This document shows, in pieces, positions 21,111 to 33,431 of a stretch of DNA of 64,000 nt. A program made the translations under genes and the position numbers. Source of the stretch: Leptodontidium sp. MPI-SDFR-AT-0119 (Eukaryota > Ascomycota > Leotiomycetes > Helotiales > Leptodontidiaceae); contig JAHLEZ010000001.1 in NCBI GenBank assembly GCA_020726505.1, positions 6,572,001 through 6,636,000 of the forward strand. Direction: 5' to 3'. The notes beneath the pieces were generated by a model. That model had not been told where the DNA came from. It made no database searches and saw only the letters and a program-made list of their open reading frames with translations. Position 1 is the first letter of the stretch. Each line of letters starts with the position of its first letter.

Positions 21111-22176
21111 GACACCCCGGGGTATGCGCCGAAGTGAAAGCGCGAGAGGCTAGGCTGGACTAGGCTAAGTTGCGTCATTCCCTCCCCACTGGGCTGCTCT
21201 TCTGCTGTTTCTTTTGCTGTCTTCGTCGTGCGGAGGGCTAATCTAAAGATTTATAAGCTTGGACCTCAACAAATGTGCTGCTTGCTGGCTTGCGCGTGAA
21301 GAGTTACTTCTACTTTATCGCCTCTATGACAGGTTATTTGATGAGAGTTGCCAAATTGCCTCCAAGACCATCAGTGGGTTTGCATATTACAACAACGCCC
21401 ACAACAACTCCTTGGAATTGGAGTGTCTTCCTCGTGGTTTCCGAATTTAAAATTCGTAGCTTCACTCCAAAACACTAACGATCGAATTCTGGTTCGCAAA
21501 ACGGAGAGCTCGCCAATACACGCCTGCTTCTGAGATATGTTCAGTTCGATCTCCTCCCAATCGTGTTCACTGAGATCATACCAAACCAATACTCAAAGTA
21601 GCAGTACTTCTTCAATACCGAACCACAACCTATCTTGCCCCAATCCCCCCTCCTATACACCGTCCGCTAATATTGCCAGCTGGCGAGCCGTGCCATTCCC
21701 TCACTTTGGACTATTGGCTGTTACACTCCCCAAGTACTTGCAGTCCAGTTTGCTTAGGGATCATGAATGTACACTGTATTATCGACAAGATAGATGAGAT
21801 GGTTTGACTACTCGAAATTAGATAAGAGTGGTTGGGAGATGCTGATTACAAAGCATTGAGAATCAACACTATGCCACAGGAAGCAAAGTGCTAAGCAAAA
21901 TATATTATAGGGGTAAATGAAGCACTAATCAACCCATGGCTTAAGGAGGTTCGCCTAAATCATATACTCGCTACAGGGCATGCCACAGGGATTTCCTGAG
22001 AGGATCTGCCAACTCCCAGCGCTGGATTGAAGCTGCCAGGAACAGGAAAGCAATTGACGATATATTTGAATTATCCAATCAAAGAAGCGTAATACATTCG
22101 TGGAATAAAATGTTACATAGTTGTGGAAGAAAATAAAGTAAATAGCACATAGAAAAGAAAAGACTGCATCGAAATA
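21111..22176. other. Intergenic region without a convincing gene
   Basis: Only short overlapping frames occur here (21259-21797) with no domain, signal peptide or consistent splice pattern. From about 21800 the sequence is AT-rich. I see nothing else. Confidence 0.4.
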
Positions 22177-22473
22177 TCAATCCCACAAACAAATGACCTT
22201 AAAGTAAGTAGTGTCCGTCCCCAGAGTGCCGAAGTACGTCCCATATAGCGAGCCAGCGAAAGTGTCCTCCACACACTGTACTGGATTTGTCAAGTTCGGA
22301 CAAGTGAGCTTCCTAGGAGCAGTCTTAGTTCCTGTGTAAGTGCAATCGCTGGTCCCGAGAATGCTGAAAGGCATCTTCAAAGTTCCGTCGGGGAAAGGAA
22401 TGTTGTTGGCCTTGATGTTGTTATCCCCGTATAATGAAGCAACGGAGACTCTAGGGCAGTCAACATGATGCAT
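22177..22473 (-). CDS. Small Cys-containing protein of unknown function (98 aa)
   Basis: The frame encodes five Cys and several short hydrophobic strands (RVSVASLYGD, SLYGTYFGTLGTD, FKVICLWD), like small secreted fungal proteins. The start lacks a signal peptide. A plausible 3' splice site (CTGCTCAG) lies just upstream, so a signal-peptide exon could precede it, but I could not find one with confidence. Function unknown. Confidence 0.35.
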   Translation of the reverse strand: MHHVDCPRVSVASLYGDNNIKANNIPFPDGTLKMPFSILGTSDCTYTGTKTAPRKLTCPNLTNPVQCVEDTFAGSLYGTYFGTLGTDTTYFKVICLWD

Positions 22474-22631
22474 TTCGTCTGAGCAGTGATTATCGCTGTC
22501 TATTCATATTTGTTTTGAAGAGCGAATTTTCACGTGTCTGTCTTTCACAAAACGCTAAAAGAGTTCTAGTTCTCTTGTATCAATTCTACAGGATAATTTG
22601 TCAATGGTGGACTGGGATTACTAATTGAAAA

Positions 22632-25270
22632 TTGACTAGCTCCAAATTTAAGCGAACGATTGGTTTTAGGCTGCTGATTCCGCCCCTCATCTTCACTCCC
22701 TTCTGTCTTCTACTAACAACAACACATCATTTCCCCATTGCTCACAGCGCACTCCTGGCCTCACGTCTCTATGCCATGGCATCTACAGCATTCACTCCGT
22801 ATTGGAGGCATATTGGCAGACCGCGCGAGCCATATTCATTTGTCTTCTATGTCGTCGCCCAGGTCGCTGGGCGTCGCCGTCCTATCGCTGTAGTCTCCAG
22901 TAGAGGCTTTGCAGATCCAGAAGAGTTCGAAGGATCTGGTTCGCTTCAAGGATTTCCTCTTATTACGGCTTGCCAAAGAATTATCACTATCTTCTCGGAT
23001 ACGACAAACCACACTGCTATAAAAGCGGAAATGTCCCTTGCCGCTGACTATTACGTGAGAAATGGAGGGTGCGATGAATATCGTCCCGAACAAGTAGAGC
23101 TACTAGAGAGTGATGCGAACGACCGTTGTCCGAAACTTGAGGTAGAACCGTGGGATCATGTCAGCGTACGAGAATTTCCTTTTACTACCGCTTGCCTACT
23201 TCAAGGCGTTGCTTTCGATCCCCAAGAGAGCTATTGCTACCAAGCGACTACACAACATCTGGGTACCATCTACCGCGATACAAGCATCGAGTATGGAATG
23301 GTCGTCATTGATATCACGGAACTTAGCGCACTACGTTATGGAATTGTTGGGTTTGCGGCTGTGCCAATGAAATGGGCTTCTTCTATAGAAGCAATCTACA
23401 GACAAGCGGGCCCCCCGGGTACTTTTGATCCCATGTCCGAAGCCGGGGGCGAGTTTCGAGTCCCAGACGGGGTGCGATCCCGTGTCGTCATGTCGGCGGT
23501 TGAATACTTAGCCAGAGTCCCAGGACCAAATACAATCCCCAAGGACGAAAGGGTTACCAAGCTACTGGCTCAGATACCTCTTGTTCACCCGGACGCCCTT
23601 GAAGTTATCTGGCCTGCTGGCTCAGAGTACGACATCGCTCTTCCAATGGTCGATTTGTCAAATAGAACAAGTAAATCCTTACATGAACAGGCTATCAGGA
23701 GCCTATTTGTAAGTACTTGAAATTTCATACGTTACGTAGTGGCTTTATGTTCAATGATACAATGGCCATTCATTATAGTACAACACCCAGGGATATCAAA
23801 ATCCCCTTTTAGTGTTCCCTATCGCAGCGTACACTACACATTTCTGATCATGATCTTGGACCATAGCAAAGTACGATTGATATTGATAACTTCGATATCT
23901 CTATCTTCGATAACGTCCGAAAAGTTCCAAATTTCAAGGAAATGCTACAGCGCAATTTGTTGCAATACTCTCCTAGACTTGGAAACACAAGTTCGGCAGG
24001 GCTTCTTCTAAGATTAGCCTTCGAAGATAGGGAGCATCTTAGCTTAGAACGACTGGAAGACATCTCTGTGGAAGCTATTTCAGCAGCTGTAAACTATCTT
24101 GAAATAGGTACAATATCGTCGGTTAGTCTTTGTATTAGCAGCATCCGAAACCTATCGACCGAGCTCATAGAGGGATTATCACGGTCGGAAACTCTTCGCG
24201 AGATATACTTCATGCAAAGCCCTTTCCGAAAAAGCGATACGCCAGACGTAGAACTTCTCAAAGCTCTCTCAGCTCGACCAGACTTCTTCTCCAGAGTCAA
24301 AGTTGTGTTTGCGGGTTCATACTCAGCTGCCCTCCGCAAGACTTTCTGGCTCCCAAATATTTCAGACAAGCCAAGCACGTCTACCAACACAGTTCAGGCA
24401 GTGCCTCTTTCTATATTTCCCGTTCAGCAAATGCTCATCAGTTACCGAGTTGGTTCGCGGGGCACCAAATACAAAACCAGTTCCGTCTACTTAGGCGACG
24501 GCGTTCTTAAACCTGAGCGCTTCGCTGCCGGCTTCCTGACTTACCTCCACGTATATACTCCACCGCTAAGAGATGTCCTAAATTCCTCTGCACGACTTCT
24601 CAGCTTCTCTAGCGCCCCAGCATCTCTTTCGGCGTCCACCCTAACTTCAGCTGAAATATCTCCTATCCCAGCCGAAAGCTTCGCCTTAGGCGATGACAAG
24701 CTTCCCGACGAGATCAGTCCCAAGATTCGAGACCTATCACCAGAGGGCTGGACCGTCCTCATCACGTCTGGAAAACGGTGGGATCCAGAGGCGTCCAGGG
24801 AGGATTTGACCGCCTACTGGGATTATATTCGTTACGCAATGATCCGCCCTCGCAAACAGACTATTAAGGTTGACAATCCACCATCTATTCGGCCTAGTCC
24901 CGGTGAGCTAGAGGTCGTTGGATTGAAGGAATTCCTAGCAATTACGGCCCCAGATATGGATCTTGAGCCTATTGATCGGCGATTACGGGAAATTGCTGAA
25001 CATCGCGTTAGCGGGTATAACCAGGGTGTTCTACTAGGGAGCATTAAGCCAGTGGATGTTTTGGAAAATGAAGAGGCAGCAGATATGCTTCTTGCATGTT
25101 TGAAAGATGCTAGAGGACTGAATGAGAATTTGCGCAATGCTATGAAGGAAATATCTAGTGGTGAGTTCCTTCTATAATCTATAGTATTTTCGAGTTTGGG
25201 GCTAATTAGTGTTGATTTAGGTCAGCAATGGTATCCCGAACTTCTACAGAGGAACAGTAGTACCAACTAA
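22632..25270 (+). CDS. Large fungal protein of unknown function (817 aa, four exons)
   Basis: Exons 22632-23708, 23779-23811, 23867-25160 and 25221-25270 join in frame with GT-AG introns of 70, 55 and 60 bp and end at TAA 25268. The last exon reads QQWYPELLQRNSSTN. An alternative start is the internal MASTAFTPYWRHIGR; the first 45 residues form a hydrophobic stretch that could be a signal anchor. I do not recognise a catalytic motif. A segment around residue 400-480 (LERLEDISVEAISAAVNYLE, then ISSIRNLSTELIEGLSRSET) has an LRR-like rhythm. The composition is that of a conserved cytosolic protein. Introns and clean frame argue that it is a live gene. The second exon is only 11 codons and is the least certain part. 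Confidence 0.65.
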
Positions 25271-26271
25271 GCACTATTTAGTGTCTCAGGGTGGGACAAT
25301 GATAGAGTTGAAATACTAAAACGAAAAGGATATGTTTGGAAGTCCGAATTATTGATGGTGCGGAAATCTAAAAGTGTTTGGACGTCCGTCAGTTGAGAGT
25401 ACTAACATGAGTAAAGTGCGCGTTGTACTGTATATATAATCTACAAATTATGAAGAATCCATGTCACTCCTTTAATGCTGGTCCATCGACCGCGGCTTGC
25501 TTAAGTGAGAGATGTTTCCCGCGACTGCCAATCGCGTCATGTGAAAACCACAGCTGAGTGATCAGATCCGATCGCCTGCCGTCACCTCTTCCAAGCAGGA
25601 CCCTGTTCAAGATTCAAGTCTCGCTTTTATCATGCAGTCAGCCCATCCCATGCATAAGACATGCACTGACGGCCTTGGCAAAGTTGGGGCGCTCCTGGTC
25701 AGCAAGAAGATCCCAGTTGTCGAAAATGAAGGGTCGTCTGGTGGCCATAAATCGCGTCTCATTTAAGTAGGAGATGTTTCCTATGACTGACCAATCGCGA
25801 AGTCCATGATCTCGGTATCTAGATGTCAGCTTCTACAGGTAATACTACCCAGATGGTTCCCAGAAGGTTCCCAGAAGGTTCCCAGAAACGGAAACTGGTT
25901 ATACTTAGACCATACCAGGTAATAGTACCAGGTAGCACTACCCCGACGTCTCCAGAACCGGGAACTGATCATGGATAGGTAATACTACCAGGTACTACTA
26001 AACCTGCGAAGGAGTGAAGTTGTTGGAAGCAGTTCATTAGTCGATTGTACGTATCTTGCAGGCTCTCTCTCTTGTTGTGTGGTGTTGGGTTCTACCCTTC
26101 CACAATATGCGAAAAATCAAGTTCGCAAATCTTGCTGTTAATTTGGCGAGCGCCCAGGTAAGGAATCCAAGGGTGTTCGGTAAGTGTGTGGGGTTCAAAG
26201 AGTGCGTAGATCAAGGAGGATAATGCAAGACGATGACAACGGAGAGCATTCGCGGAAATTGTTATTGAAGG
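25271..26271. other. Intergenic region with short duplicated motifs
   Basis: No gene seen. The motif GAGATGTTTCC followed by GACTG and CCAATCGCG occurs twice (about 25508 and 25762). An 11-bp unit GGTTCCCAGAA occurs about three times in tandem near 25853-25887, and AGGTAATACTACC-like words recur to about 26000. The pattern suggests slippage products or repeat remnants. Confidence 0.5.
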
Positions 26272-26613
26272 AGAATCTCGATCAACGCCTTTGGCTGTGA
26301 CGGAATTTGAGGTTGGTTGTGAAGTTGTAGATATGTCGGAGGAAAGTGAACTCGACTTGTCGCCAAACGCGTCAGAGGCATCGAATCAACTCCACAGATC
26401 TCCAAACTCCAGAGATAAGGTATTTGGGCCTCTTTGAATCGATATAAAGTCTGCGACGCGAATCTGGAGTTGTGGTGGAGGTTGACAATTATCTGTTGTT
26501 ATTGTTGTTGAGGAAGAAAAGCGACGAAGCTGCAGCGAATGCTCAGAATTGTGGGGTGTATACACGTGTGCGCTAGTGCAGCTATCTCCCGCTTCTGACG
26601 TCAATGCGTCCCC
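26272..26613 (+). repeat. Dispersed direct repeat R1, copy 2
   Basis: This is the second copy of the repeat at 1789-2132, same orientation, about 24.5 kb away. Homology ends on the right at AATGCGT and on the left at AGAATCTCGA. No target duplication was recognised. Confidence 0.85.
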
Positions 26614-28314
26614 AAAAATGGCCCATGATTACCACATCAGCTGACTGAATTTCACTTATATAATCATCTGCTAAGCATCTAAACCCATAGTTGGTTAGAA
26701 CACGTGAGATTATGTCATTTAGGCGTTGAATAGGTCGTTGCCGTTGAGTTTGCCCTGTACCGTCATGGAATCATAGTATAGGTAACGCTTGTAAATGATA
26801 TGGGGAAGGGTATATTATGAAGTAATCACATGTCAGAGGTAGAATAACTCGAAAGGACGGTTTCGACTTGGTTTACATGTATGTTAGGCGCCAACAGCAA
26901 CACGGCCAGTGACCTAAAACCCTCTTCGGAGGCTGTTTATTTGGTAGTGGAGCTGCTCAAGGTGAACTAAGGCTACTACTGTATCTGGAATCCTGGTCGG
27001 TCGGCCACCAAGCGGTTGGAATTTCCCCTTTTTTTTGGTTTTTTTTGTTTGGCCATCGTTTCCGACTTCCCCGTCAGCCTCGCGGAGCCACGCCGTTGCA
27101 CTACTAGTGGTGGAACCGAGTCGTCGTCGCAATCGAAAATAAGGCGAGAAATCGATAGCTCGGTGCGAATTGTTGCAAGCAAAATAGCAGACACAATTTG
27201 CTGACTCGTTGCAACACAGTTCCTACGGTAAAGGGAGCGCTCTGCCACTATCCCCTCGTCCGGTAGCCATTGTCCAATGCCGCAAAATGGAGAAGCGGTG
27301 GCTGGTGCAGATCAAGCCGCTGTTTTCCATTGAGGGAAGACTTCATTCACGGGCACTCACTCTCCTTTGGGCCAGCTCGAGAACTTTTATCTCCAGAGCT
27401 TTGCCTTTTAAACTTTCCCACAGGTTAATCCAAGAAACTTCGGCTTCATGCATTAATATCTCAGATATGTCGGAAAACGCCTTGCGCGAATGCGCGAATA
27501 GCAAGAGACACCCCTCTCCCGAACGAGAAAAAATGCCGCACAACAATTGTTTTCCTGGGATCCTGGGAATTGGTCGGCTACAGTAGTGGTTCCGAGCCCC
27601 CCTACCGAGAGACCGGCAGTTTCACGTAGCGCAAAGTTGGCAGCTAACAATCTTAGCTACTGTAGTACTTGACTCATATAGCTGGTCAAAACTCACGGGC
27701 AAAAAAACTTAAGTTTTTTACTTTTAACTAAATTAAAATAAAATTAACGAGGGTTAAAATAGCTGTGATATCTCGATAAGTAGGCTAATCGAGGGTTTTT
27801 TTTTGTTAATGTTTGAGTTGAAAGGTACGGGCAGAATTAGGCGGTGACAACAAGACTTACCCGCTGATTAAGGAAAATAGTGGAGAAAACAGCTACACCG
27901 CAGAGTGCGGCGAGGTCTGAGTACTTACGCACTTATCCCCAAGAAACGCCAAAGCCCCTGCATAATCTGTGAAATTAGTAGTCTTAGTTGAAAAGCTATC
28001 CCCTGGTCCTCGACGGTGCAGTCACTATAATAGGCAGCGACTCATTCTTTTTGACTTTCAGTTTTGGTTGTGGCTTTGGTTACTTTTTTGTTCGTCTCAG
28101 AAGCTTGTCGAGGCTGTAAGCGGCTTCTGATCGCGATCCGCACGTGCCTAGAGTTCTAGGTTGCATGAGATATATCTGGGAACCTGTTATCCGTTTCTGT
28201 TTTATTCTATTTGTAGCTTTATCATTCTGTAACAAATCGCATTTTTCAAATCTTAAACCCGTACTAAATTCATACGGAAGCCTTCTCCGCTTGCTCTCAT
28301 TGAAAAGAGAAACC
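26614..28314. other. Intergenic region, partly AT-rich
   Basis: Short frames here (26914-27248, 27209-27650) overlap on both strands and show no domain. A T-run lies at 27030-27050. From about 27700 to 27850 the sequence is AT-rich (TTAACTAAATTAAAATAAAA-like). The last few hundred bases probably hold the promoter of the receptor gene. Confidence 0.4.
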
Positions 28315-29607
28315 ATGAATCCTACTCCTTCAGCAACAAGACAAGAGATCGTTGGGGTTCTACCTCCTCCGGCTGGGGTTCGTCCGAACTTCGAGCATCC
28401 TGAATCTATCGGACATCACCTTGTTATCGTGATTGCGATCTTCCTCCCGCTTACAAGTTTGGTTGTTGCTTTGCGAATATATACAAGGAGGGTGATTGTT
28501 AACGCCATAGGCTATGACGATTGTAAGTATCCTCAATATCAGAAGATAGTGATTGAACTGATTAAGTCCAGATGCTATAATTCTTGGATGGGTATGAACC
28601 TTTATATAAACGGCCACATTTCGAATACTTATAATTTGTTATCGATATAGCTCCTGTCCATAGCTCTCTCTATTACTTATATAATTTGTAAGTAGGCTCT
28701 TATGAGACATTCAAGCAGCTGTCATCTACTGACTCATTCAAAGATCTCCACTACGGGCTAGGGGTCCACATGTGGGACGTACCGATTACAACATTCAGTC
28801 CTGCTTATTGGATTGTAAGATTCCAACTTTATACTGTTAGGATTAGAGTTAGATTCGATCCTTATATATTGGCGTTTAAGTATTTTCTAACTTGGCGGCT
28901 AGATTGCTTTAATCGCAGGGGTCTTCTATGGCCTATCCTTTATGTTTGTCAAGATGTCGCTCTTATTGCTCTACCTTCGACTCTCACAATATCCGGCTTT
29001 TAAAATCATAGTATACATGGTTATAGTAACAACGGTTATATACTCTCTTCTCGGATCATTCGAATTCTTGTTCAACTGTAGGCCAATCGCAAAAACTTGG
29101 GATATTACTATCACGTACGGATCATGTATCGACATGTCCAAAATTTTTGCGGTCCACGGTGGACTGAACATTGCAACTGATATTGCAATGCTCATTCTAC
29201 CTGTAGTAATGGTACGGAAGTTGCAATTGCCAAGGAGAGAGAAAGTCGCATTGGCTGGCCTCTTTATGACTGGGACACTGTAAGTCATTCCACAAATTAT
29301 TCATGAACTAAGAGAATTAACTAATTTCCAAAAGCGTTTGTATAGTCAGCATTATCCGGCTAAAGAAAGTCTTGTTTATTATTAGTGCAGCAGACATAAC
29401 ATGGTTTGCTAGCGACGTTGTGATATGGACGTAAGTAGCATTATCTATATCGCCTCTTGGTTCGTAATATCATAGATCCTTTGATAGTAATTAAACTTTA
29501 GCACGGTTGAGGTTAATGTTGGAATCATTTGCGCATGCCTGCCCAGCTTCAAGCCATTGCTCCGACGCCATTTCCCAAGGGTGCTTGGGAACAGGAACCC
29601 CTTATAG
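28315..29607 (+). CDS. PTH11-like seven-helix membrane protein (fungal rhodopsin-domain family)
   Basis: Seven exons give a 304-aa frame: 28315-28522, 28572-28591, 28651-28687, 28744-28814, 28903-29279, 29335-29430 and 29502-29607. Introns are 49-88 bp and all phases agree. Family landmarks appear in order: LRIYTRRVIVNAIGYDD, GVHMWDVPITTFSPAYW, FMFVKMSLLLLYLRLS, FLFNCRPIAKTWD, GGLNIATDIAMLILPVVMVR and KLQLPRREKVALAGLFMTGT. These are typical of the PTH11-like integral membrane family, believed to act as plasma-membrane GPCR-like sensors. The cytosolic tail is very short (stop at 29605), while many relatives have a long Ser-rich tail, so the C-terminus may be truncated. The ligand is unknown. 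Confidence 0.85.
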
Positions 29608-30254
29608 GCCGTCTTATTGGGTCCAAGCAAGAGCGATTGGTGGACATGAACTTGAGCCGTGTGAAGCACACCGGAAGAGTGCCGGTTTTCTACCAACGCT
29701 ACGAAAGAGCAAGCAACAGATGGGCACATATAATGAGATCCAGGAGGTGAGGATTTGGTTGCAGGTTGGCGGTTGCAGGTTGGCGGTTGCGCTAGTACAA
29801 TTTGTATTGGTACGCAGAGGAAGGGTGGTTGTAGATGCATTTGATGATTGATTGATTTATTCACGGATTTTGTACCTTGTACCTCCACATGAATATCAGA
29901 GTCGCAACAGCGAGAGTCATAGAAAACCCAAGTCCTGGTGCTTAGCACCGTGCCGAATTGATATGGTCAAATGCTTAGGCCAATACCGCCGGAGGACGCT
30001 AAAGCCTTAATGCTGGCAGCGTCTAATCTGGACGAGAAAGAATCGTATTGGAATTGGTTAGGTAAAGCAGATGACATCGAAATATATGGGTGGATTCGCT
30101 CTGAGGAAATGAGAACAAATTTCAACGCACAGGCAGTGGTCAATGAGAAGAAGATGTGCAAAACATATACTGTATATTAGGCTACAATCTACAAAGCACA
30201 TTACACTGAAAACTCGTCGGTTCCTTCTCTTCCCCTTACTACCTATCAGGTTAG
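29608..30254. other. Intergenic region with one short doubtful ORF
   Basis: A 14-bp unit GCAGGTTGGCGGTT is duplicated in tandem near 29760-29790. A 69-codon frame at 29971-30180 (IPPEDAKALMLAASNLDEKE near its start) is open but unrecognised. The opposite strand carries an equally long frame, so neither is convincing. Confidence 0.3.
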
Positions 30255-30608
30255 TTGAAGTTGTTACGTGTTATCCTCTTCGTTGATACTGACCTAGGCG
30301 ATGAACTAGCGACCTCGGCAGAAAAGCGTGCTACGAAAGACGCTATCAAAAGCAAGGGAAAACGTAGTCGGAAGCGTGAGAATATAGAGCCGGAGCCGGA
30401 AGTGGAAGTGGTGAGTAGTACGAAGAAGGTGGAAAATAGCAAGGGCAGTCGTGTCCGCAGGCGTAGAAGTACTGCGGTAGAGACAGGCGAGCCTGAAGCA
30501 GAGCCAGAACCACAGCCAGAACCACAACTGGAGCCCGCGCCTTGGAGGGCACCAGTGGCGCGGATGTACTTATTAAATGAATGGTATTTCATTTCTGCTA
30601 TTACCTAA
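30255..30608 (+). CDS. Hypothetical low-complexity protein (117 aa)
   Basis: The product is rich in Lys, Arg and Glu, with a PEAEPEPQPEPQLEP run at the C-terminal side. No domain is evident. The frame ends just inside the dispersed repeat at 30595. It may be a real charged protein or a chance frame in purine-rich DNA. Confidence 0.25.
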   Translation: MKLLRVILFVDTDLGDELATSAEKRATKDAIKSKGKRSRKRENIEPEPEVEVVSSTKKVENSKGSRVRRRRSTAVETGEPEAEPEPQPEPQLEPAPWRAPVARMYLLNEWYFISAIT

Positions 30609-31160
30609 TGTAATGATCTCGCGAATGAGTAAATTAGACAGCATATCTCGTTTGGATATTTCACACCCCAAAAGCTTCCATGTTCCTACTATTCTGTTCT
30701 AGACTTGGACTCTGCAGGTTCGATTCTTTATCTTCCTATTCGTTCCGCTCTCTACTCTCGCCACATCGTGACGTTCTGTCCGCGCGCGTAGGTGTGTGTC
30801 TCCCGGTGCATGCACGTTGTGCACCGCCATCTCGAGGAGATGCAGCCAGGAATTGGTCTCGTAGAGCCAGTTGCTTCTGACGTTCTGGGGCAGTCATCCT
30901 CTCAAAGCTACGCCCGCCGACAGGCGCTGCGCAGGTCTGCGAAATGCGTGTCGATATCACTGCTCGTAAGGTAACTTGTGAAGAGAGTGTTCAGGTTGGT
31001 AGGGAGGTAGGGAAGTTAACAACGTTCGCACTACTGCGTACAGCTGTTGTCAGCATCTAGGTCAGCGTGCTTGATGAAGCTATGATTGTAGAGGATAGGG
31101 TTCTGCAATAAAAAAGTACATTAAGATCTTACTAGGAAGAGCTGTGTGAACAAGGCTTTG
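30595..31160 (+). repeat. Dispersed direct repeat R2, copy 1 (with a Pol III B-box-like word)
   Basis: About 565 bp match 39921-40430 in the same orientation. Shared landmarks are TCTGCAGGTTCGATTC, CCTCTCAAAGCTACGCCCGC, CTGCGAAATGCGTGTCGATA and the end GTGTGAACAAGGC. This copy has an extra stretch (GATGAAGCTATGATTGTAGA) near 31075. GGTTCGATTC at about 30717 resembles a tRNA B box, so a SINE-like origin is possible. Confidence 0.85.
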
Positions 31161-32169
31161 CCATCGCCGACACGGGATCTGGGGCTTCTCATGAGGACGT
31201 GATCACGTCAAGGTGGTGGGAAGCAAAAGCTCGGAAATGCTGATGACTGCCGCGATCGGCAAATTCAAAGTAATCTGCTCATTCCGCACCACGCAGATTG
31301 GTTCGAAGGCAGATATAGTCCCAATACAAGTCTGGGGATTTGATCCAACGTTGGATGGTAAAGAGTTGAGTGCAAAAACCATAACGCATATCACGAAAGG
31401 GGTTGAGGTTAGAGTAGTAGACGGGTCAATTTTAGATCTCCTTATTATTGCTGAGAGGGAGTAGGTACGGAGTAGCTCGTACAAAACAAATCACCGAACT
31501 CCTCTTCCACAGGGTATTCATAAGAAAATACAGGGTCAGTGTTAGCATCAAAATCAAGTTTGTCTCGCATAGCAGTTAGCTTTTATTACTTAGAAAGAAG
31601 CTGTCATTCACTTACTTGTCGACGACCGCCCTCCATCTCCTTGTGTTTAGTCCCCTCGCAGTCTTTGATCCGCTTCCTCTTCCAATATGCGTTCCGAATG
31701 GCAGTGCAGTTGTATTGCCCCTGGTGATACAAAGATCTCCCGGAAGAGTGTTGAATTAGGCCTATCTAGATAGGAATCTGAGTATCCAAGGGTACGGCAG
31801 ATTACTTCCTGTCTGTAGCTCACTATCAGTAGTCTCCCACTCATTCAAAACGTACTCAAACTCACTTCACATAGCCACCAAGCTGTGCCATCACAATCTC
31901 AACTACACCAGGAAGTCTCGACAGGACTGGCAAACCCCTCTAATACGGTTTCGAGTCTAAAGTGAATACAAATTCCCCCACGCCAGCAGGGAAAACGGGC
32001 TGAAACAAGGCGCGCAAAGGCGCTTCCCCCCGTTCGTCGACTGTAACATGCTGTCAACTATAACTCCAATGCACTACTGTATAGCTTACCTAGCATAAGA
32101 TACAGCGCCAGCTCTCGGCCCCTCCAGTGAGGGAGATTTGCCATCGCCCAGCACCAGGAGCGAGCAAAA
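31161..32169. other. Intergenic region with one short unrecognised ORF
   Basis: A frame of 83 codons at 31213-31464 (SSEMLMTAAIGKFKVICSF near its start) has a plausible composition but is mirrored by an open frame on the other strand and matches nothing I know. The rest holds no gene that I can support. Confidence 0.3.
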
Positions 32170-33431
32170 CTACGACACCGCAGAAGCCAATCCCTGCCAC
32201 CAGTCACCAATGGCCTCATCAAAAAGTTGACCTCCTAATATCAGCGTCATATATGTGATGATATTGATGGTGATTACCTGATCATCAGTAGCCTCCCCAG
32301 CCACTACAGACATCTCCATTAGAGCATATGCGACCATTCGTAAGACAGCCTCTGCTCGTGCCATGGTAGTAGAGATGCCCTTCGGGTCGTCAGCGCGGCT
32401 CAGACCCTTTGCAGCAACTCCCAGTATTAGAGGCAGGTTGGATCGATAAATAGCCACTACTTGTCGTGTCAAAACCGGCCCATCATCGTCAAACGCGATG
32501 CGAAGTATTGTTTTCTAGTCTTCTGGCGTCAGATTGTATTACTGAGTCTTTGCGATCCATTCGACTGCTTTTGGCACAATGCGAGTAGTTAACTAAGCAC
32601 GCTGTTTGATATCTTCTACCTTCTTCGTATCGAGTCGAGCCCGTGCAAGTGAAGTAGCGGGGAGAATGTAAGGATCCCAGGGCTTCACCTTAACATCGCC
32701 GTCTGCTTTTGGTACAGACTGAGGCACCCAGTTGTATTTCAGTTGACTTTTGTCAATCGATGAACGATACGAGCTCTGCACGTCTTGGAGGGTAGTGACG
32801 ACGGGCTTCCAGGATATAAATATAGAGTTCAGATGAATTGCTGGCTTCTGTACATCTTGATCTAAAATTTCGAAGGCTGAAGGTACGAACAAGTCCCCTG
32901 GCTTGCGAGGCAGACTTTTCTGGCGCTTGGGGATCGGCTCGTTAATTGAAGTCTGTTGACGGTTGATTTGGCTATTCTTGGGTAATTACACTACGACAGT
33001 TAGCTCTCTGCTGGACGATGACTTCGTACCACTCACTCTGTTTCTAGTATCACAAGTTTGTATCTAGCGTTGGTAGAGAAGCATTTGTCGTATAACTGCT
33101 GAGCCGCAACGATAATCGAATGTTTCGATCGGGATACCACCTCTCGGGATGCGTCGAAAGGGACCAAACAAAATATCTCGTACTCGTGATAGGTGAGATT
33201 ACATGAACGGCGAAATGGACTGAAGACGAGGCGCACAGTACAAAGAATACTAGTGACGGTTATTGAGAATCGAATTATCGTTCTATGTGTTTTGTGAAGA
33301 GGATACTGAGCATCCTCTGAGCAAATGTCAAAGTCATATTCGAATGGAGCCTCGTTGGAAATCATAATGGATCTTTTGATTGTTGGTTGGCGAGGTGAAG
33401 TTGGTGCTTGCCGAATTTGGGGTTCGATCAT
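32170..33431 (-). pseudogene. Unknown gene with RIP-type stops
   Basis: On the minus strand, an upstream segment (33431-33033, MIEPQIRQAPTSPRQ) ends at a good 5' splice site (GTGAGT). A downstream frame then runs to 32170: KPGDLFVPSAFEILDQDVQK, KPWDPYILPATSLARARLD, then AVEWIAKTQ, LRIAFDDDGPVLTRQVVAIY and INIITYMTLILGGQLFDEAI. It is interrupted only by TAG, TAA and TAG between 32593 and 32515, all convertible from Gln codons by C-to-T. The frame otherwise stays open for about 240 codons. I do not recognise the family. Joining the upstream segment to it is inference. Confidence 0.45.
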
